64,000 nt of DNA, from NCBI GenBank assembly GCA_018340375.1, contig JAFFJZ010000007.1, forward strand, positions 20,806,001-20,870,000, in the 5' to 3' direction. The notes beneath the pieces were generated by a model, which was not told the origin of the DNA, did no database searches, and saw only the letters and a list, made by a program, of their open reading frames with translations. Made by a program: the position numbers and the translations under genes. This stretch comes from Gonatopus flavifemur (lineage: Eukaryota; Arthropoda; Insecta; Hymenoptera; Dryinidae). Positions 35,694-49,200 of the stretch are shown here, in pieces; the stretch's first letter is position 1, and every line of letters starts with the position of its first letter.

Positions 35694-36295
35694 ATGTTAT
35701 ATTGTTGTTACATTGTAGCCACTGTTGATGAGTGTGAAATTACAAGTTAACATTACATTACATGCAACGAACAGGGGATATTGCGTGTGATTTTGAGTTA
35801 CATTATAGTTATGATGCGATAACAAAACTGTGTTTGGTGGGGACCATCCAGTTTCTATACCAGTTTCACCCGCGTCTCACACCACACCCATCCAACCCAG
35901 ACAACACGATGTTTAGAAAGTTCATGAAACGTAGGAGAAGCAGTAATGCCAGGAAAGATAGTGCGGCCAAAAATCAACCGCTCTGTTATTTACACAATGA
36001 AATTTCCGTATACGTGTGACTCACACGCATCCGAAGCTTTCAAAGCGTTTACAGTGGAGGGGCTGATTTTTCGGTCCGCACCGTCTTTCCTGGCATCACC
36101 GAGGGGAGGGTTTCTAAACGTTGAGAAAACGCCTTACAGACACATTTGGCTGTTAAGGAAAGCACAACCCATACAGCACCGGGAGGTACTATCAACACAT
36201 CCTGGGAACTTCTTTTGAAACATTGGAATTTCCTAAAAATGTTTTGGGACGGTCAGCAAACATCGCATATGTATGTATACCAGAAATGTGCGAAT
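35694..36295. other. Unassigned interval with two short frames
   Basis: Overlapping plus-strand frames of 85 and 90 codons (35762-36019 and 35946-36218) have no start context, splice pattern or family motif that I recognise. Local GC is higher than in its surroundings. I do not call a gene. Confidence 0.4.
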
Positions 36296-36480
36296 TTGTG
36301 ATGCCAGAATGGAGAGCGAGGACCGTCGAGGCTACTCTCTCTCCGTTACATTTCCCCTAAGGTTCCCTTCTGATACGTAAACAAAATTTCATTGTGTGCA
36401 TGCCAGAAAAGGACCGTAAGGGAAATTTCACGGAGAGAGATTAGCCTCGACAGTCCTCGCCCTCCATTCTGGCATCACAA
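36296..36480. mobile_element. TTGTGATGCCAGAATGGAG MITE, 185 bp
   Basis: Nearly perfect TIRs of about 40 bp begin TTGTGATGCCAGAATGGAG and end with the complement. The interior is short and non-coding. No clear target duplication is seen. Confidence 0.85.
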
Positions 36481-36728
36481 TACTGATCAATGTCAGCTAA
36501 TGTTTCCGGCCGACGTAGGTCGACGTTGGCCAACGTTGATCGATGTTGGTGGATCGTGATACATGGAAAAATAGTTGCGTGGAACGGTGCAACTTCAGCC
36601 ATCGAATTAAAAAATCGTTGAAATGCGAATGTTTATTGCGCCATTGTCTCGGGTACACGGAGAGGCGAATCTTGGGTTTTTCGCACGAAGTGTCCCGAGC
36701 GAATAACCCACGGTAAAGATTCGAGCGT

Positions 36729-37240
36729 TTACAGCACGGAGTACATGCTCCAAACGCCAAAGTCCCGTGCGTTGTTTACAAAGGAACTTGCCATAGAATA
36801 AAACCAAAAATAGGGATGCGAGCAATGCAAGGAGATCATGCGCATAACGCAAGATACTCGATGCTAATAACGCACAGGCTCGAGCCATGGGACAAACGCA
36901 AGGCGGCCGTGGGTTTTTGACTACGGCCTCTTGCGTTTGAAATCGAGGAATGGGGAGCCTCGTCAGCCGGGTCAACAGTTTGGTCGTTATAGATTCTCTT
37001 GACTGACGAGGCTGCCACTTCTCGATTTCAAACGCAAGAGGCCGTAGTCAAAAACCCACGGCCGCCTTGCGTTTGTCCCATGGCTCGAGCCCGTGCGTTA
37101 TTAGCATCGAGTATCTTGCGTTACGTGCATGATCTTCTTGCATTGCTCGCATCCCTGTCTTTGGTTTTATCCTATGGCAAGTTCCTTTGTAAACAACGCA
37201 CGGGACTTTGGCGTTTGGAGCATGTACTCCGTGCTGTAAA
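36729..37240. repeat. GC-rich palindrome with arms of about 220 bp
   Basis: The left arm 36729-36947 and right arm 37021-37240 are inverted copies with few mismatches, around a 73-bp spacer that itself has a GCCTCGTCAG...CTGACGAGGC inverted pair. GC content is far above the flanks. Each arm encodes the same approximately 75-residue peptide read away from or towards the centre (QEAVVKNPRPPCVCPMARA), which follows from the inverted duplication. No known domain is recognised. A transcript would fold into a long hairpin. Confidence 0.85.
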
Positions 37241-37397
37241 GTAAAAGTTTTGTTGTTTTAACAAAACATTTTTTTCGGTGTACACGCTCCATCTGTTTCA
37301 ACATTTTTCACCAGGGACAGTCTGAAATTTTCAGGAAATAATATTTGATGCTCTATGTATTGCGCTATCGAAGATTATTCTTTGAGAATTGTAGACT

Positions 37398-38523
37398 CCC
37401 AAATAGACAATCCGATTTCTATTAGATATCTGAAAGATGTCTGAAAATTTTGTGAGATATCTTAAAATTTCTCCCGAAAGAGATCTTTGAGATATCATAA
37501 AGATATCGGACGCAACACTATTATATATCTTTAAGATATCTGAAAAGAGATCTTTCAGGAGCTTCTTTAAGATATCTTAATGAGGTCTTATGGGAGAGCA
37601 AAATTAGAAATCCGAAAAATGATATATTTCAGAAGTCATACAAAAACCCTGGTGGTAATGTTTATCATAATTTTCCATAATTCTCATGAAAGTCATGAAT
37701 CTTTATATTTCCTCATTTGGTACAAGTTCAAGGAGAAAATATTAGATCTTTCTTACCGAATTTGTAATTTATGAGGAAATATGAAAAATTGTCACTTTTA
37801 TGAGAAATTATGAAAAATTATGAGATCTACCTTCGCCAAGGAATCGATACATGAATACGATGAAGATGTTTCGAGAAGAAGACAGCCCGCTGCAAATTCA
37901 TACATTCAGGTTCATAAATTCATTATTGTAATAGTTCAAGATATTCAAGGAGTGCAATTGCGCCTATAAATAGGATAAGATGTCATCAAGTAAGTGCATG
38001 ATATTTTTTTTGCATAATATATATATGTAAACGACGGTAAAGAGCAAGGTTAGGAATGCCGGTAATGTTTACTAATGCTGATTTTGAAAAAGTATACAAT
38101 GACATCCAACGAATATACGAATAAAATATCATACACTTACTTGGTGAGTTTTTATCCCATGAACAGGTCAATTGCACCTTTGAATCCCTTGAATTCTAAT
38201 ATATAACATTTTCATATATAAGATTCAACATTTGACACGTACTGCACGCGAGAGAATGAGGCAGAAAAGTGATGCAAAAGGCAAAGTCGGTAGACGCCAT
38301 CTTTTCAGAAATGAAGTTCTGAAAGATGTCTTATAGATGATATTTTAAGAACTCTGATGCAATCGATTTTTCAGATATATTTCAGATATCTTATACAGGC
38401 ATCTGTAAGATATCTTTTTGAAGATTTCTGATATACATCTATAAGACATCTTTTAGACACATCTTAAAGGTTTCTTTCATCGGATATCTTATATTCATCT
38501 TTAAGAACTCAGGGTTTACTGGG
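37398..38523. mobile_element. AGATATC-rich element, copy 2 (about 1.13 kb), CT target
   Basis: The ends are CCCAAATAGACAATCCG and AACTCAGGGTTTACTGGG, with CT on both sides. It is collinear with 34611-35693 for its whole length with scattered indels. Confidence 0.75.
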
Positions 38524-41500
38524 CTGTTTCATAAATTCAGCACACAGAAGTCTCACAGACAAAATGTTTTTTACGCTGGTATACGGATAAAAATGCCGCT
38601 CGAAAATATAAAAATTCTTGTTATCTTCCTTAGTGAACTAGGAACAGGAATATAATATTTGTAATATGAATTTTTACATAAAAGTACGAAAGATTACGAA
38701 TATCGTAGAAAAACTCATAGGTAGGATTGAAGTTTTAAACGCTGAACGTGAAATTTTATAAAGCATATAGTAAAATTCAGTTACTGATTCGTAATCACCC
38801 TTATTTTTATGTAAAAATCAATTTCATAAACGTTCCTGTTTCTGGTTTAGCAAGCAAGAGGAGAAAAAGTAGTATATTTTTTTCTCCGTGTATCTCCTTG
38901 AAATGTATGTTGAATTTGTCCTAACAACTGATGATATTCATATGATATTACTGGAATATTATCCACAATTTCCGTTTGGTATTGTGTACAGTCGAAGGAA
39001 TGTTCAAATGATCTATTATTTTTGTACTAATATCAATCAATTCAAGTTGGAATTCAATATTGATGTATAATTAATTTTTCTATCAGTCTCGATATCTTGA
39101 AACACTGTGTTTTTCCACGGAAAATTCCTCTGAATATCTATGAACATCTTTGAAAAACTATGAACACCTCTGAAAAACTGCACTGGAAGTCTTCGAGATT
39201 TTCAGAGACTCCCAGTGAAATTTTTCCACCAGGCAATTTTCAAAATAAGACCATATACATATCTTATAATTTGAGAGAGATATACAGCTCTTTTTGAAGA
39301 GGAATTTTGTTACATGTATCATTTCGAAATACTCCTTTTCTATTATTTCCATATTGAAAAAAATCAACACTATTGATGATATGTCCGAATATTAGATCTT
39401 TATTCTCAATTTCGTGTCAATTCCAAAACGATGCCGATATTAGTCTCGTGCTTCTATGCACCCCCAGTATCGACGATATTCTCGAGTATCGAATATCCGG
39501 TCTCGGTATCGTCTCCACTCCAAATACAACAGTATCGTCTCGGTATCGTCTCGTGATGTCGAGACGATATCGAGACGATACCGATACTGGTCTCGAGTCT
39601 CGTGCACCCCTAATCTCACCTTTATATGACCTCCAAATGAGCTTCAAAGGTTGTTTTGACTGACAAGTCAATGTCGTATCTGGATGTGAAATTTCCCGTT
39701 CTCGCAGAATCCGGGGTCAAATAAATTATATCACGTGACTTGAGGTGTTTGACCTTAATTTGACCTCGATTCTGACGTGGTGGAATCATGTCGACACCGG
39801 GATCGTAATCAGCGACCCCAAAAACATAAAGGTCAACCACGGTGAAAGATGCTCCACCTCAATTTCATTTTGTGGCCCTGTGTAATTATTCATTTTGGAA
39901 CACCAGGTTCGAACCTCTTGCATTTCAACATGGAAGTCCAGTTAGATTCGGGTGACACCCATTTTGTGTGAAAACTATGTTAATCCTATCACATTCTCAA
40001 TCTGCAGATCCGCTTTGAATCGGATTGAATTTGGTGTCTCCCAACGGCAGATCGAAACCATCAAGATCCGAATCGGTCATTCGACATCCCATCCGGCGTC
40101 CTTATACATAATTGTTCATCTCGGAATACCAGTTTCGAACCTTTTGGATTTCAATCTGGAAGTCCAGTTAGATCCGAGTGACTTTCACTTTTGGAGAAAA
40201 CCTTATTCATTCCGTAAGATTCTTACTCTGCCTATACCTATTACATCCAATTCAAGTGACCCTCCTGCATATCGACTTTGAAACCATCACACTTCAAATC
40301 CCCAATGCCGGATAGGAACCATTCGATTCCTCAAAATGGCATATCCATATAGAAACCAGTCAACTTTGATATTGTGAACCCGGTTTTGTTCCGTCTATTT
40401 AGGAATCCAAACAGATTTGTATTCATTTCTGATATGTCACAGATTCATTTTGGAAATTGCAGATAGAACCATATAGATACCCATCAAAATCCAACCAGAA
40501 TCTAATGGTTGTTCAAAGCAGGGATTGTGTACCGTTACGCACAGTGGGGTCAAATGCTAAAAAGTTGGATAAAACTGTAAAGAGTTGTTGATTTGCTTAA
40601 AACCCAGTAGCCCAGGGTTTTTGGGGACGAAGATGACGAACCCGTTGTGAAAATCTCAACATCCAAAATGGCGGAAGAAAGTTTGAAAATTCACCAGATT
40701 TCTTTCTAACTCGATGCCCATGAGTGTTCGAGGTCGCTGATCACGAATCCGTGGTGAAAATTGAACAATGTCAAATGCGGGATACAGTAGGACGAACAAC
40801 AGCTCAAAAATCCAATGAATTTGTTTCAGCTCAACAGACTAAATTCTTCAAACATGGAATCTCCTGCAGGCCTGATGAAAAACTCCGCTCGCCGGGAGCG
40901 AACTTTGAAACAAATGAAGCGTAAAATGTTTCAATTTCCGCTTCTTTCGCGCTTAGATACTGTTTTATTTACTGTCCTGCATCGCTTCATACCCTTCTTA
41001 CGCTCCCATTTTCACTAGGGAGAGAGTATATAAACTTGCAAAATTTCCATGTTGTTTTCCATGTTTTGAGCAAAAAGCAGGGACAAAAATAAGCCCAATA
41101 AGCGAAAGGATATCTTGAAGATGTCTGAATGGATCTTGAGATATCTTAAGATTTTGTCGTGAAGTTATGTTTGAGATACATAAAAGATGTCTTATGCAAC
41201 ATAATCGGACAACTTAAAGATGTCTTTTGGGATATCTTTTGAGAAGCTTTCGCAGGGTGAAAGGGGATGAGGGAAAGATTGTCTAACGCAAGCGAAAACT
41301 GCTTGAATTTCCAAAAAAAAGCATCAATCAATTATAATTATACTGAGGTCTACTTTTCCAAAAAATTCAGGGGCTTTAGCAACTCCAGTCAGTGGGAGCC
41401 AGTTGAAGGAGATGGAAGGAAGAAGAAGACGGAACCCACACAGGACACCTCACGTTACTTTTCCGTGGATTTCTGGGAGAAACGGCGTAGTACGACGGAG

Positions 41501-43225
41501 AAGCAGCGTAGAGGCAACGGAAAAATGTCCACCCGAAAAAACAGCCCGGACACATCTCTGTCGCCTCAACGTTGCTTCTCCATCGTACCACGTTATATTC
41601 ACCGCTCCCTTTCTTCTCCCTCAATTCTACGGAGATGCGACGTCATTCTTTGGTGAACCCTATAAACTCAGCGGCCGTGTGTACAAACTACTAGGCAATT
41701 TACTTATTTAACAAGTTTTTGCCGAATCAACAACACTCTTGTTGTATTTGCAAAAAATTTCGTTGGTTTAACATACTTTCGCTAGCAGTCTGAACATTAG
41801 CTAAGAATCTTTCAGCAAGTTGTTTTATCTGCGTGTGTCAGTATTCAAACGTATTATTGAGTAGAATGGCGGTGCATTCCACACGGAAACAAAATTGCGA
41901 ATCTCACTACACAGTACAACGACGGTGCACTTCGTACCTTTGAATTGTGAATTTCACATGTTAATTGTCTTTATTACAGCATATATTTACACCGAAAGTC
42001 AAATGAATGAGAAAACCCTTGGGAAAGTTTTTTTCATGTTTGCAAAATTCTTTTTTTGCCCATGTTTTCCTCAAAACATGGACAAAAATATGAAAATTTT
42101 GAAAGTTTGTGGAAATGTACAAGGAAAACTCTTTTACGGGAAACTACAATTTCCAAACGTAAACACGATGGTTCCATTGCCTCATGAACATTATATATTG
42201 TGAAATTTTTGATTCTAAGGCTCGAAACGCTCCTTTGTCGTCCACTTAACCAGTTTTTACAATTTACTTTTTTTCCGTGCAAATGAGACTATACTATTAA
42301 TTAAACAAGAGTTGCTCCCAAGGTCAAAGTTAGTTGTATTTCAGTCAAGGACATCCGAAAAATATCACCATTTTCCACACCGTTCAATACTCAAATATAG
42401 AACTACGTGAGTCTGAAGACAATTACTCATCTACAACACAAATTTTTCATAAAATGGAGTACGTTGCACGTTACGTTCCTCCTCCCGCGCTCTACTTCTA
42501 CCAAGGTTATTACCCGGATAATCCTCGAATTTCTTCTGCAAGGAGATTCATTTTTTCCCCAACGTTTATCCGATCATCAAGATAAACACTAAAGTATTAT
42601 CATAAAATAGATTCTTCACACACGTTACATTCGAACCTTATGTTCTCATTGGATAAAGTATGAACAGGTAATCTCAACGATTGGAGGACCATGAGCGAGG
42701 CTGTCGGAATCATGCATGCTAGCTGGGAGGGAGTAAAAGTGAACGTAGGTTGCAAGAACCAAGAATGGTCAGGAAGAAACCAGTTAAGTTGTTGGAATCT
42801 CTCAACAGTAGGGTTTAAGTTATCCATGAAGACGTTGGTTATTACATCCGTTCGATCGATGACGATGGATGATCTATCGTTGCGTTACGATTTGATTACA
42901 CAAGTGATACCGAACGATATTCGAACAAAATTATCATGAAAATATTCCCTCGAATGCTATTGTTTCTGTTCTTTTCTTTTGTAAATTGAAATATTCATTT
43001 ATGCGTGGGTGTTACTAAAAAAAATTACGTGAACAAAATTATGAGTGTGTCGACGATCAACTGCGTGTGACCAGTGATTCTCATTGTTTTCTGATGCAGA
43101 AAGGAATGAAATTCTTGGGAGGGTCTGTTTATGTGTGATTATTAAGCGTGACGTAAGTGTTGTGTCTATCATCTGTCACCTTCCACTAGAATTAAAAAAG
43201 ACAGAAACAATAATACCACGCTGAA
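38524..43225. other. Long interval without a supported gene; arrestin upstream region
   Basis: 4.7 kb. It holds a patch of GTATCGTCTCG repeats at 39470-39600, a diverged GAAGCG-type repeat near 40900-41020, AAGATATCTT motifs at 41110-41240 and a foldback at 41430-41660. The GC-richer 42600-42940 block has open frames on both strands with no motif or splice support. The last few hundred bases should include the arrestin promoter and 5' UTR. Confidence 0.45.
41430..41660. repeat. Foldback repeat, GTACGACGGAGAAGCAGCG family
   Basis: GTACGACGGAGAAGCAGCGT (from about 41490) is inverted as GTTGCTTCTCCATCGTAC near 41570-41588, with weaker outer inverted stretches including TCCGTGGATTTC. A related inverted repeat with GTGGTACGACGGAGAAGCAG is at 54797-54899. 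Confidence 0.6.
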
Positions 43226-46200
43226 ATGACTAGAAAATTAAGCAAATTTTTAATTCTCTTCGATAACACGAACCTGTTGTATTTTCCTGGACATTTTCTC
43301 TCTGGTCGAGTACTCATCGAACTTGACGATGAAGCCTAGTGAGTATTTTTACGTGAATTTGATTTATATTATTTGTTTGTTCACAAAATAATTGAGTATT
43401 GTAAGAATATTTGATTTTTATAAATTTTGAAACGGAACGCTGTTGATTTTCGATCCCAATGTTTTCAATGTTCAATCCTTATAAGCAGTGAAATAATAAA
43501 TTATCACGGAAATCTTACATATTCCATCGAAATTCCAATCAGAAAAACACTTGCTCAAGTAGGTGCGTGGGAAGATTAAGAAAACATCGAAGGAAATATT
43601 GTTCCACGTAAACAATATCACAATTGTATTGAAAAACTGTATATGAAGAGAATGTTCCAAGAAATATCAACGATTATGTGAAATTGTATTGCATTAATTA
43701 ATTTTCTTGAAAGGGAAAAACCATAAAACCCGGTAATTTCTATAATATACTTATACTTCAGAATTTTTCATAAGAAAACTTCGGCTTTGAAACTAAAGTT
43801 TCGACACGTTGAAGCGCGCTCACAACGTAAAAAGAGTTCAGAAAGAATTCTCTAAGAATCCCCAAGATGTCAGTTCAAAATGAATCCCAGAGGAAATTCT
43901 TTGTTTCGTCTGAATGAACTCTCAAAGAATCTCAGAACAGTTTGTAAAGAAATCCAAACAATTCATCAAGAATTTTCAAGAAGGTTCATAAATAATTCTA
44001 AAAGAGTTCACGAAGGATCCTAAAAGAGTTCATGAAGAATCCCAAAAGATGTCTCGAAGGATTCTATAAGAGGTCCTCAAGAATGCTTAAGAGGTTGTGA
44101 ATAATCATAGAGAATTCATTGAGACACTCCAGAAACTCCTTAGTTTACCTAAGAATTCCAAAAATATTCTAGCAGAGATAAAAGAATTTGTCACAAATTG
44201 ACAAATTCCGAATGAGTAATTCGAATCGAACTGAAGAAGATTCAATATGAATCCATTAAAATATCGAAGAATGTTATAAAACAGACATTCGGATACTTCT
44301 GTATGCACATTTCGAGTCAACTGATCAAACTTACAGCGAGGTGCAAAATATTTGACATTCATTTCGACATTTGAGGCTCCTTAGGATTTTTCCAAAGGGT
44401 TTCGAAAGCCTTCCCCAAAACGCTCTCTGAAATTTTCTATGGTTTGTTTTAAATTTTTCCAGAAGACTTTTGAAACTATTTTAGTTTTTATAGCAATTAA
44501 CCATGCGTCAAAGTTTTCAGGCAAGCTTGTAGCTGGATTAAATTGTTAAATTGGAAAATATTCTAAGAGTTCTCTAAGAATTCTTTAAGAATTTTTTTGA
44601 AATTTTTGGAGACTTCTTTTAGAATTCTTGAAGCCTTGTTTTTAACTATTCACGGAGTTCTTTGAGAGTTCTTCCTGACGAGAAAAAGAATTCTTTCTCT
44701 GTACGCCAAAGTACGGTTTTACTACGTTGAGCCTTCATATGCACCCATGCAGAAATTTACCATTGGCGCTAGCATGGCGCAATGTAGATAAAGTATGGCC
44801 GAGGCTTGGCAACCAAGCATGGCGCAACACTGAAATGATAACATCATTTTATGATTTATCAATGTGTTTTTCCAATGTAGCCCCATCATTGGTGCAGAAG
44901 TGGCAATGAAATAGACCATCATTGGCAAACAATAGAAAAATTTGTTTATCAATGTTGCGTCGATGATAAAACTTTAAAAAATAATCAACCCCAAAATATG
45001 TAAAAAGTATGCGCATTTCACAATTTCCAATATATGTTATTTGGGATCTTATTATGTTTTCCTTATTTATCTGTAAACAACTCGATGTTTTTTGTCGTCA
45101 AAGTTTGTCATGAGAAGTATACACATTATGGATCAGCAGTAGGAGCCCTCTGGTGTAACCTGTAACAAAGAACGATTGACTGTTCTTCCAGAGAATTATT
45201 TGAGTCTTATATATTCCTCGTAGACATCTCTCACTACTCGCGAAAAACACTTGATCAGTAACTTGTAGTTAGCAATTCAGCCATCAAATGTTGAAATTAA
45301 GGAGCATGCCAATATTGAGCCATGTTATTACCAATGATCGGCGCTACATTGAAAACTCATTTTTACCCAGACTAGATCAATCGTTGTGGCAATATTCGAC
45401 CACGTTTCAAATGATCCCAATTTTCAATAGAATCTATCGTTCAGTCAATGTTGGGCCAAGGATGAGCCTAGCAAGCGCCAAGCCTGGCGGAATTGTGGAT
45501 CAATGGTAGGCTGACAACCGAAATTCGTTGAACACCGATATCGGCGCAACATTTTATTTGTTGTTAATCAACATTGAATATTCATAGATTGCCAAGCCTC
45601 GCCTGTCAACATTGCGCCAAGCTATATTCTATTGTCAGCATTGGTGAAACCTAAAAATTTTTATATGGGCAGATTAATGCATTCATGAAGGGTCGTAGCG
45701 TTTCGTGGGAATTCATGTTGTTCTACGTATTTCTACGCCGTAATATGCGATTCTACAGACGATGGTACAATCCAACGACTGTTATTCAAAAAGACGTAGC
45801 AATGCAGAGAAAGACTTACACTGTGAAAAGTTTGTATGGGAAATTTCACATACATGTATGTGAAGTGATTAACCCACACAGCACCACAGTCCCAGAAGAA
45901 TTCATAAAGGATTCTGGGACTGCGGTGCTGTGAGGGAACATACACATGAATAAGAGATTTCCCATGAATATTGGGGAAAAAGTCTATAATTTGCGGTAAA
46001 AATCCCCACAAACAGTAATTTCAATATATTTTTATGTGAAAATTCCTATACGTATACGGGAAAAGCGTATTCCCGTAAAAGTATGAGAAATTTCTGTCAC
46101 ATAGGTATGGGAAAGTTTTGAATATTTTTTACAGTGCAAAAACGGGTAGAAAATACGTACTACGAAAAGCTGCACTGAAACAGGATGTTGATATGTCAAA

Positions 46201-49200
46201 ATCCTTAGAAATTCTTTGCTTTCATGCAATTCTACGGGATTAAATAATTATTATTTTGGTTTATAGGTTGAACTAAGTATTTTTTTACCCTTTTGCTATC
46301 ATTTCTCACAGTTCTGGGACAAAAGTACGTAACCATTATCCATGCCCTTCTTCGAAGATATCTTTGAAGACATCTTTTAGAGGTCTTTTAGATATCTTTT
46401 AGACCACAGAAGAGTTTTAGACATCTAAAAGACATCTAAATGTGTTGCGCAAAACATCTGAAACTTATCGAAAAGACATCGCATGACATGAATTGTTATG
46501 TGGGTAATGTGTATATAATTCAATCTAGTTTATATATAACTATGTATAAATTATATATTCAATTTTGATAAGTTTTGGACAGTGTTTTCTGGGAATGAAA
46601 AGAAAAGCGCTCACATTTTGACATTTTTAACCCTCTAACCGTAACCCCGGTCTCACAGACCGCTATCGAAATTGTGTTTGCTCGTAATTCGAACTTTTTT
46701 GGTTAAATTGTTTGACATTTCATTCCTACTCTGCACAGAATTGCTCACTAAATTCTGTACATAAGCCCACTATCCTACCTCGTAGACATTTCTAATGATC
46801 TAAAAAATGTTTTCTTCACTTCTAACAACTTTGAATATCTAGAAGAAGGTGATAGCGGTCTGTTAGACCGGGGGTTACGGTTGACGTGATTTTGAGCAGG
46901 GTTACAGTTTAAGGGTTAACGATGGTCACTTCACTCGCACTTTTAAATCCTTGCTGGCGGTTGCGTACTGTGATAAATCGTTCATTAATTTTTCAAAATT
47001 CATGAACAAAATAAACAATCTCATTGTTCATAAAAAAGGTCTGAAGCTGGATAATGCATATGAATACTAAAATTCCGATATAAAAAAATCTATCGACAAA
47101 TTCAAGCACCAAACCGGAAGCAATTAACTTGTACATTTGTGCAAGAAAGTTACGTTAAAATCTTGAAAATTCTAGTACATATATCGGAAGATGACTGTAT
47201 TTATGCTGAAAAATTAAAGTAAAAAACAGGGAATTACATGTAAAATGAGGAAAATTTCAGTAGAACAGAAATTTTTCTGTACACTGAGAAAAATGCATGG
47301 TAAACGTAAAACACGGTTTCCCATAATAATGGCAGATTTCAGACGCATGAGCATTTATGTGCACTATTCCTTTAATTATGGCAATCCATACCTCTTTTTG
47401 GTGAAAATAACTTTGCATCTGACAAATATTACTAAAAGTTTTCAAAAAATTACCACAAACTAAAGGAGAAATGTTCATAAACGCTCATCCGTTCCAAAAC
47501 TACTATTATTATGGGGATATGCGCTACGAATTTTCCTCAATGCATGTGGTCAGTAAACATTCATTATGAAATTCTTCAGTCACACAGTACGAAAGAATAT
47601 GTTTTTCTCTTTTAAGGCACTCATCGGTATACATAGTACACTGAGAAAAAAGCAGCGTGGTTACAGGAACTATGTTCACATGGTCAAAAATTCACGGTTG
47701 CAGTGACGTGAAATTTGGTCATGATGACGAGAAAAACAAGACAAAATCACATGAATGTAGTTGTAGCAACTACATAAGAAGGCAAGGTCAAGGCAAACAT
47801 CAACTACGTGCTGTAGTTGTGCCGACCAGACTTTTCTCTAAGTGTATACCAAGCACAGAATGCCTATTACACCCGCTATCGGGCCGTGTGACAGTATCTT
47901 TTGAAAAATTTGAACAATCCAATTAGGAGTTGCACAGTTTTTCATTTCATGCAATACTGATTGATAATCCGTGGGGTTGCTGTGTGTCTGTCTATCTGTC
48001 TGTCTGGGTGGCTGTTTGTATGTATACACTGAGAGAAATAATTACTATCGCCAATAACATATTATGATGTTTCATAAAATCAATTTCTTAAAAAATTTGT
48101 ACTCTTGATACAAGAAAATTTTCTTAGGACTAAGGTTGTATTTCTTGATTTGAAGAAATATTTTCTTGATCCAAGGGAATTCCGCTTGAGCTTGCAACAT
48201 ATCAGCTGTATTCAAGAATATGTATTCTCAAAAATATTCAAGAATATGTTTTCTTGGTATTAGTAATTATTTCTCTCAGTGTATGGGATAGCTCTGGGGG
48301 AAGTGGACGAAATGGATTGAAATTTATAGGGGACTTTCCTGAAACTCTTTCCGAGATACCGTTTTTTTTTATCGGAATCGGACAAGTCCTTCTATTTTTT
48401 CTTTATTTTTTTCGTTGTGAATGGGTGATCGCGGAGAAAATTTTCTCCGTTTTATACATATATATATTAGGTGTGCAAGTTGAAACTCGGCTTTAAGTTG
48501 GTTGCATAAAACAAAATATTTGAACGCATCCAATTCGTCCGCCATTTTGGATATATGTAGCGTGGACATTGCAGTTGTCATATCAGTCATTTTCAAGTAG
48601 TAATTTCCTGTGTATCAATTTTATGAGATGGATTTCGATAAGCAACATTTACGCCATTGTATTCTATTCTGTTTTCAAATGAATAAAAATGCTGCTCAAG
48701 TTATGGAATTGATTAATACGACATTGGGTCTACATTCTGGGAGCCATTCAACAGTGAAAAAGTGGTTTACAAGATTTCGTAATGGAAATTTCAGTCTTGA
48801 GGACGATCCACGTCCTGGTGCAATCAACAAATTTGAGGATGAAGAACTTGAAGTTTTACTGAATGAAAATCCATGTCAAACTCAAGAAGAGCTTGCAGAA
48901 CAGTTAGGAGTTACTGGTCAAGCAATTTCACTTCGATTGCATGCATTGGGAAAAATACAGAAGGAAGGAAAATGGGTTCCTCATAAACTGACGGAAGAAA
49001 ATAAAAGACAAAGAGTTGCCATTTGCATGAATTTGCTTTCTCGGTTCAAGAAGAAGAATTTTCTGCATAAAATCATTACGAGTGATGAAAAATGGATTTT
49101 GTACGACAATCCTAAACGTAGAAAAGCATGGGTTGATCCGGGCCAGCCATCTACATCAGTTGCAAAACCGAATATTCATGTGAAGAAAGTTTTACTCTGT

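Noticed and set aside
35762..36218. Two overlapping plus-strand frames of 85-90 codons
   Set aside because: No family motif, no splice context and a position between repeat copies; not enough to call a gene.
36607..37244. Frames of 122 and 81 codons sharing a long peptide
   Set aside because: The identity is fully explained by the inverted duplication of the DNA; no known domain and no independent coding evidence.
42600..42939. Open frames on both strands upstream of the arrestin gene
   Set aside because: Slightly GC-rich but with no recognisable protein motif or splice partner; may be promoter or 5' UTR sequence.
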